Origin: Acanthosepion lycidas
Taxonomy: Eukaryota; Mollusca; Cephalopoda; Sepiida; Sepiidae
Length of the DNA: 64,000 nucleotides
Direction of reading: 5' to 3'
Assembly (NCBI GenBank): GCA_963932145.1
Contig: OZ010580.1
Span: forward strand, 33,499,167-33,563,166
The notes below the pieces were generated by a model. It saw nothing but the letters and a program-made list of their open reading frames with translations. It ran no database searches and was not told the origin of the DNA. Below are positions 62,032 to 64,000 of this stretch, piece by piece. The position numbers and the translations under genes were made by a program. Each line of letters starts with the position of its first letter. Position 1 is the first letter of the stretch.

Positions 62032-62106
62032 TTAGAACTTTGTCAAGCAGAAAACCAGCAGCCATCATTGTGGGTAGCAACCACAGATTCTTCCATTCGT
62101 AATTGG
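62032..62106 (+). CDS. WDR48: WDR48 exon (presumably exon 9), seventh WD40 blade
   Basis: 25 codons in phase 0. The acceptor is ctttttaaaag and the donor is tgg|gtgagt. The peptide LELCQAENQQPSLWVATT then DSSIRNW aligns to the vertebrate segment ending in NKW. The start of this exon is the least conserved coding stretch in the window, while the WVATT core is identical. The next vertebrate exon, starting near TLKG, was not found before 64000 and should lie beyond the window. Confidence 0.9.
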
Positions 62107-63184
62107 GTGAGTTTCATTTCTCTGTTTATTAAATAAACATTGAACTCTTCTTATTCATCATTCTGAGTAAACCTAGAAAAAAAATTGAATAAAAAAAAAA
62201 AGATAATGAAACAATTTTGATCTTGTATTGATTTTCCTTGGGCTCTTTTTTTTCATTATTCCACCTAGTGAGCATCATGCCATTTAATAATTAGGTTGAT
62301 ATTTTGTTTTTATTAGTATTTATGAATACATAATTATTATATTCTGAGATTAAGATCTCTTTTGTTTATGTAACATTTTTTGGAACTCCATTATTCTTTT
62401 TCATATTTTTAATTCTTATGTGTTTCTTCTTGTCTATTTTTTCATTTTTTGCATAAAGCAAAATAATTTTTGTAGTTAAATTCTTAAAAACATATTGATA
62501 TCTTTATAAATTATTATGGCTAAATTGATCATTCTGAACTGAATTTTACTGGTCATAAAAATTATGAGGGAAAAGGATTTTTGATTAGTCATAACTTTAT
62601 ATGATGGTTTTATTTACAAGCATATTTAAGAGGAGAATTTTGTTTTAGGGCATGCAAAATTTTATCCAGTTTCCTTTTATTTTGATTTTAATTTTACTTA
62701 ATATTAAAACATTTAAGTTTTTAGCATATCTTATTAAAATTTTTGATGTTAGAAGTTCAGTCCTATTAATTCAGGGAGATAACTTTAGTTCTTCAATATT
62801 CAAATTTTTAGGAATAAACTTGTTTTAAATGCCAAACCTTGTGGGGAAAAGGTTGTGGAAAAAAATCTCAATTTACTCTTTTCAGTTTTTAATATTTTAA
62901 TATAGCATGTCAGATAATCAATTTTGCTTTGCTTTGCTCTCATGTTTGTAAAGGATAAAAATAGAATTGCAAAATATAATTATATATTTTTATAATATAA
63001 TTATATGCTTATAATAGCATAAGTAGAATTATCATTTTCTTTTTTTTTTTTTGATAACTTTCTCAGGTTAATGAAATACAACAATCATGTCATAGTTTAT
63101 TAACCACAGAAAACAAGCTAAAGGGATACATGGAAACATTTTTGTCTGAATTTTTTAAATGAAGTATCATCATTATTATTCATT

Positions 63185-63290
63185 GATGAGTTCAGACTAT
63201 TGTCTTCATCTTGGTTGTTATCATAGCATTTTGATCATTGTACCATCCAGCCTTCTTCAGATGCCTGTTGTAGTTTGTAACCTTTCAGTA
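63185..63290 (+). repeat. Dispersed repeat with ttcagactattgtc core (copy 3)
   Basis: ttcagactattgtcttcatc, then tggttgttatcatagcattt, then gtaccatccagccttcttca. Same orientation and order as copies 1 and 2. Its position just before the GIY-YIG-like remnant suggests the repeat may be a non-coding part of that element. Confidence 0.75.
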
Positions 63291-63369
63291 ATTTCAAGCC
63301 AGACCCGTTATTCAATGTATGGGGGTAAATAGTTCTTCTATTGTCTATGCTAGAGGATATATTTAATAA

Positions 63370-63770
63370 GTTAATTCTACTGCTACATCAGAGAAAAGTT
63401 TCACAAGGTCTGCAGTACATAAAAAATTTATGACAGTCTTCAAAAGCACTTATACTTTTTGGAAACACCTCTCACCCAAACAAATCTCTCTGAGAAGAGA
63501 ATGTGTCCAAGAATTGTGTATATACAATTCCATCCAGTTGTAGCAGGGAATATAAAGACAAAACAAACCATGCACTGAAAATAAGTCCAGAACAACATCA
63601 AAAATCCATAAGCTGAAAGGAGACAATGAAATCAAGTATAATTTTTCATGTATGAAAAGAAAAAAGGGGGCATTAACAACCCTTATTAAATTGGAATCAG
63701 AATAATAGAGAACAATGTTGGAAAATAAGGCAATTGAAAGAATCATCACAAATGCTATGTTCTAATAACC
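63370..63770 (+). mobile_element. GIY-YIG endonuclease-like remnant, probably Penelope-type element
   Basis: Plus-strand translation shows VFKSTYTFWKHLSPKQ (about 63438-63485), then after a short gap NCVYTIPSSCSREYKDKTNH (about 63513-63572), where GIY-YIG domains have a VYxIPC..CxxxYxGET pattern. Then come EQHQKSIS and TMKSSIIFHV (about 63590-63652), and CWKIRQLKESSQML (about 63717-63758). The second Cys, the Gly-Glu pair and the frame are degraded, and an in-frame TGA interrupts it, so it is inactive. The order and spacing fit the C-terminal endonuclease of Penelope-like elements. The class is inferred from this domain only. The minus-strand open frame at 63450-63749 is a shadow. Confidence 0.6.
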
Positions 63771-63788
63771 TAGTGTGCTAGGTTATTA
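63763..63788. repeat. Perfect 11-bp stem hairpin
   Basis: taataacctag and ctaggttatta pair around tgtg. Confidence 0.85.
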
Positions 63789-64000
63789 ATACATTAGTTA
63801 TTAGATTATTATGTGAACATAGAATTAAACACCATATATGAACCTTTAATTAGGAAAGAAAGAACATTACACCTAAAACTAAAAAATTTCACCATCTATT
63901 TACACTGTATAAAAGTCATATACTCTAGTTTAGGTGAAAAGATGACATTAGGTTTAAGGCTCAAAATTTCCCTCACCAAATTGTCCTATGGGACATATGG

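Larger units (their letters stand above)
41642..62106 (+). other. WDR48: WDR48 (UAF1) orthologue, partial gene model of 8 internal exons
   Basis: Eight exons join as 147+76+83+130+191+105+120+75 = 927 nt, one open frame of 309 codons without a stop. All introns are GT-AG, and their sizes are 3821, 4038, 1773, 2517, 6809, 261 and 319 bp. The translation follows vertebrate WDR48 closely from about residue 17 to 325, so this is the N-terminal WD40 propeller. WDR48 is known as the activating partner of USP1, USP12 and USP46, acting on FANCD2 and PCNA (with USP1) and other ubiquitinated targets. The first blade opens in phase 0 at the position where the vertebrate gene has its first intron, so a short exon with the start codon is expected upstream and was not found. 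The C-terminal part, with the SUMO-like domains, lies past the window edge. The exons are intact with no frameshift, which argues for a functional gene rather than a retrocopy. Confidence 0.95.
62107..64000 (+). other. WDR48: WDR48 intron, 5' part (continues beyond the window)
   Basis: Begins with donor gtgagt. No further exon matching the vertebrate continuation was found. It holds the dispersed repeat at 63185-63290, the GIY-YIG-like remnant at 63370-63770 and a hairpin at 63763-63788. Confidence 0.8.

Noticed and set aside
1-64000. tRNA or rRNA genes, CRISPR arrays, operons, phage or toxin systems
   Set aside because: None was seen. The sequence is intron-containing animal DNA, and tRNA-like boxes occur only in SINE contexts.

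Overview
The window is eukaryotic nuclear DNA from an animal, very AT-rich, with one protein-coding gene spread thinly over long introns and a dense load of simple repeats and decayed transposons. I infer a mollusc, most likely a cephalopod of the octopus type. The basis is the combination of long AT-rich introns, many long TA microsatellites, tRNA-derived SINEs, short foldback (MITE) elements, mariner-like copies and LINE fragments of kinds I associate with octopus genomes. This is inference from remembered resemblance and was not checked by any search. No operons, CRISPR arrays or other prokaryotic systems are present.

The gene is the WDR48 (UAF1) orthologue on the + strand. Eight internal coding exons lie at 41642-41788, 45610-45685, 49724-49806, 51580-51709, 54227-54417, 61227-61331, 61593-61712 and 62032-62106. 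All have GT-AG introns, and their phases join into one continuous 309-codon reading frame matching roughly residues 17-325 of vertebrate WDR48, which is the WD40 propeller. The short first exon (start codon, about 16 residues) was not found in the 41.6 kb upstream. The exons after the propeller, including the SUMO-like C-terminal region, lie beyond 64000. WDR48 is the scaffold that activates the deubiquitinases USP1, USP12 and USP46.

Region by region: 1-3.5 kb holds two inverted copies of a mariner-like transposon derivative that share the same internal deletion and the same stop codon. 5.9-9.8 kb is a nested insertion: a non-LTR retrotransposon (+) is split by a decayed Ty3/gypsy element (-) that still shows gag, a zinc knuckle, the protease DTG motif, part of the reverse transcriptase, a polypurine tract and short terminal repeats. 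12.4-13 kb is an unclassified repeat block. 20.0-21.5 kb clusters a foldback element, a mini-hairpin element, two head-to-head SINEs and a MITE. 28.2-28.6 kb is a frameshifted transposase remnant of a second mariner family. 34.8-36.3 kb is a minus-strand RTE-like LINE fragment with endonuclease. From 41.6 kb on are the WDR48 exons. Their introns carry a nearly perfect 145-bp foldback (42.7 kb), three copies of one dispersed repeat (45.3, 52.9 and 63.2 kb), SINEs (50.3 and 53.1 kb), a LINE with a mutated YADD motif (55.9-57.5 kb) and, at the very end, a GIY-YIG-like (probably Penelope-type) remnant.

I found no convincing new system. The observations most worth following are the hairpin-forming elements in WDR48 introns (candidate double-stranded RNA in a lineage known for RNA editing), the shared-deletion mariner pair, the nested gypsy-in-LINE, and a possible minus-strand exon at 22407-22459.
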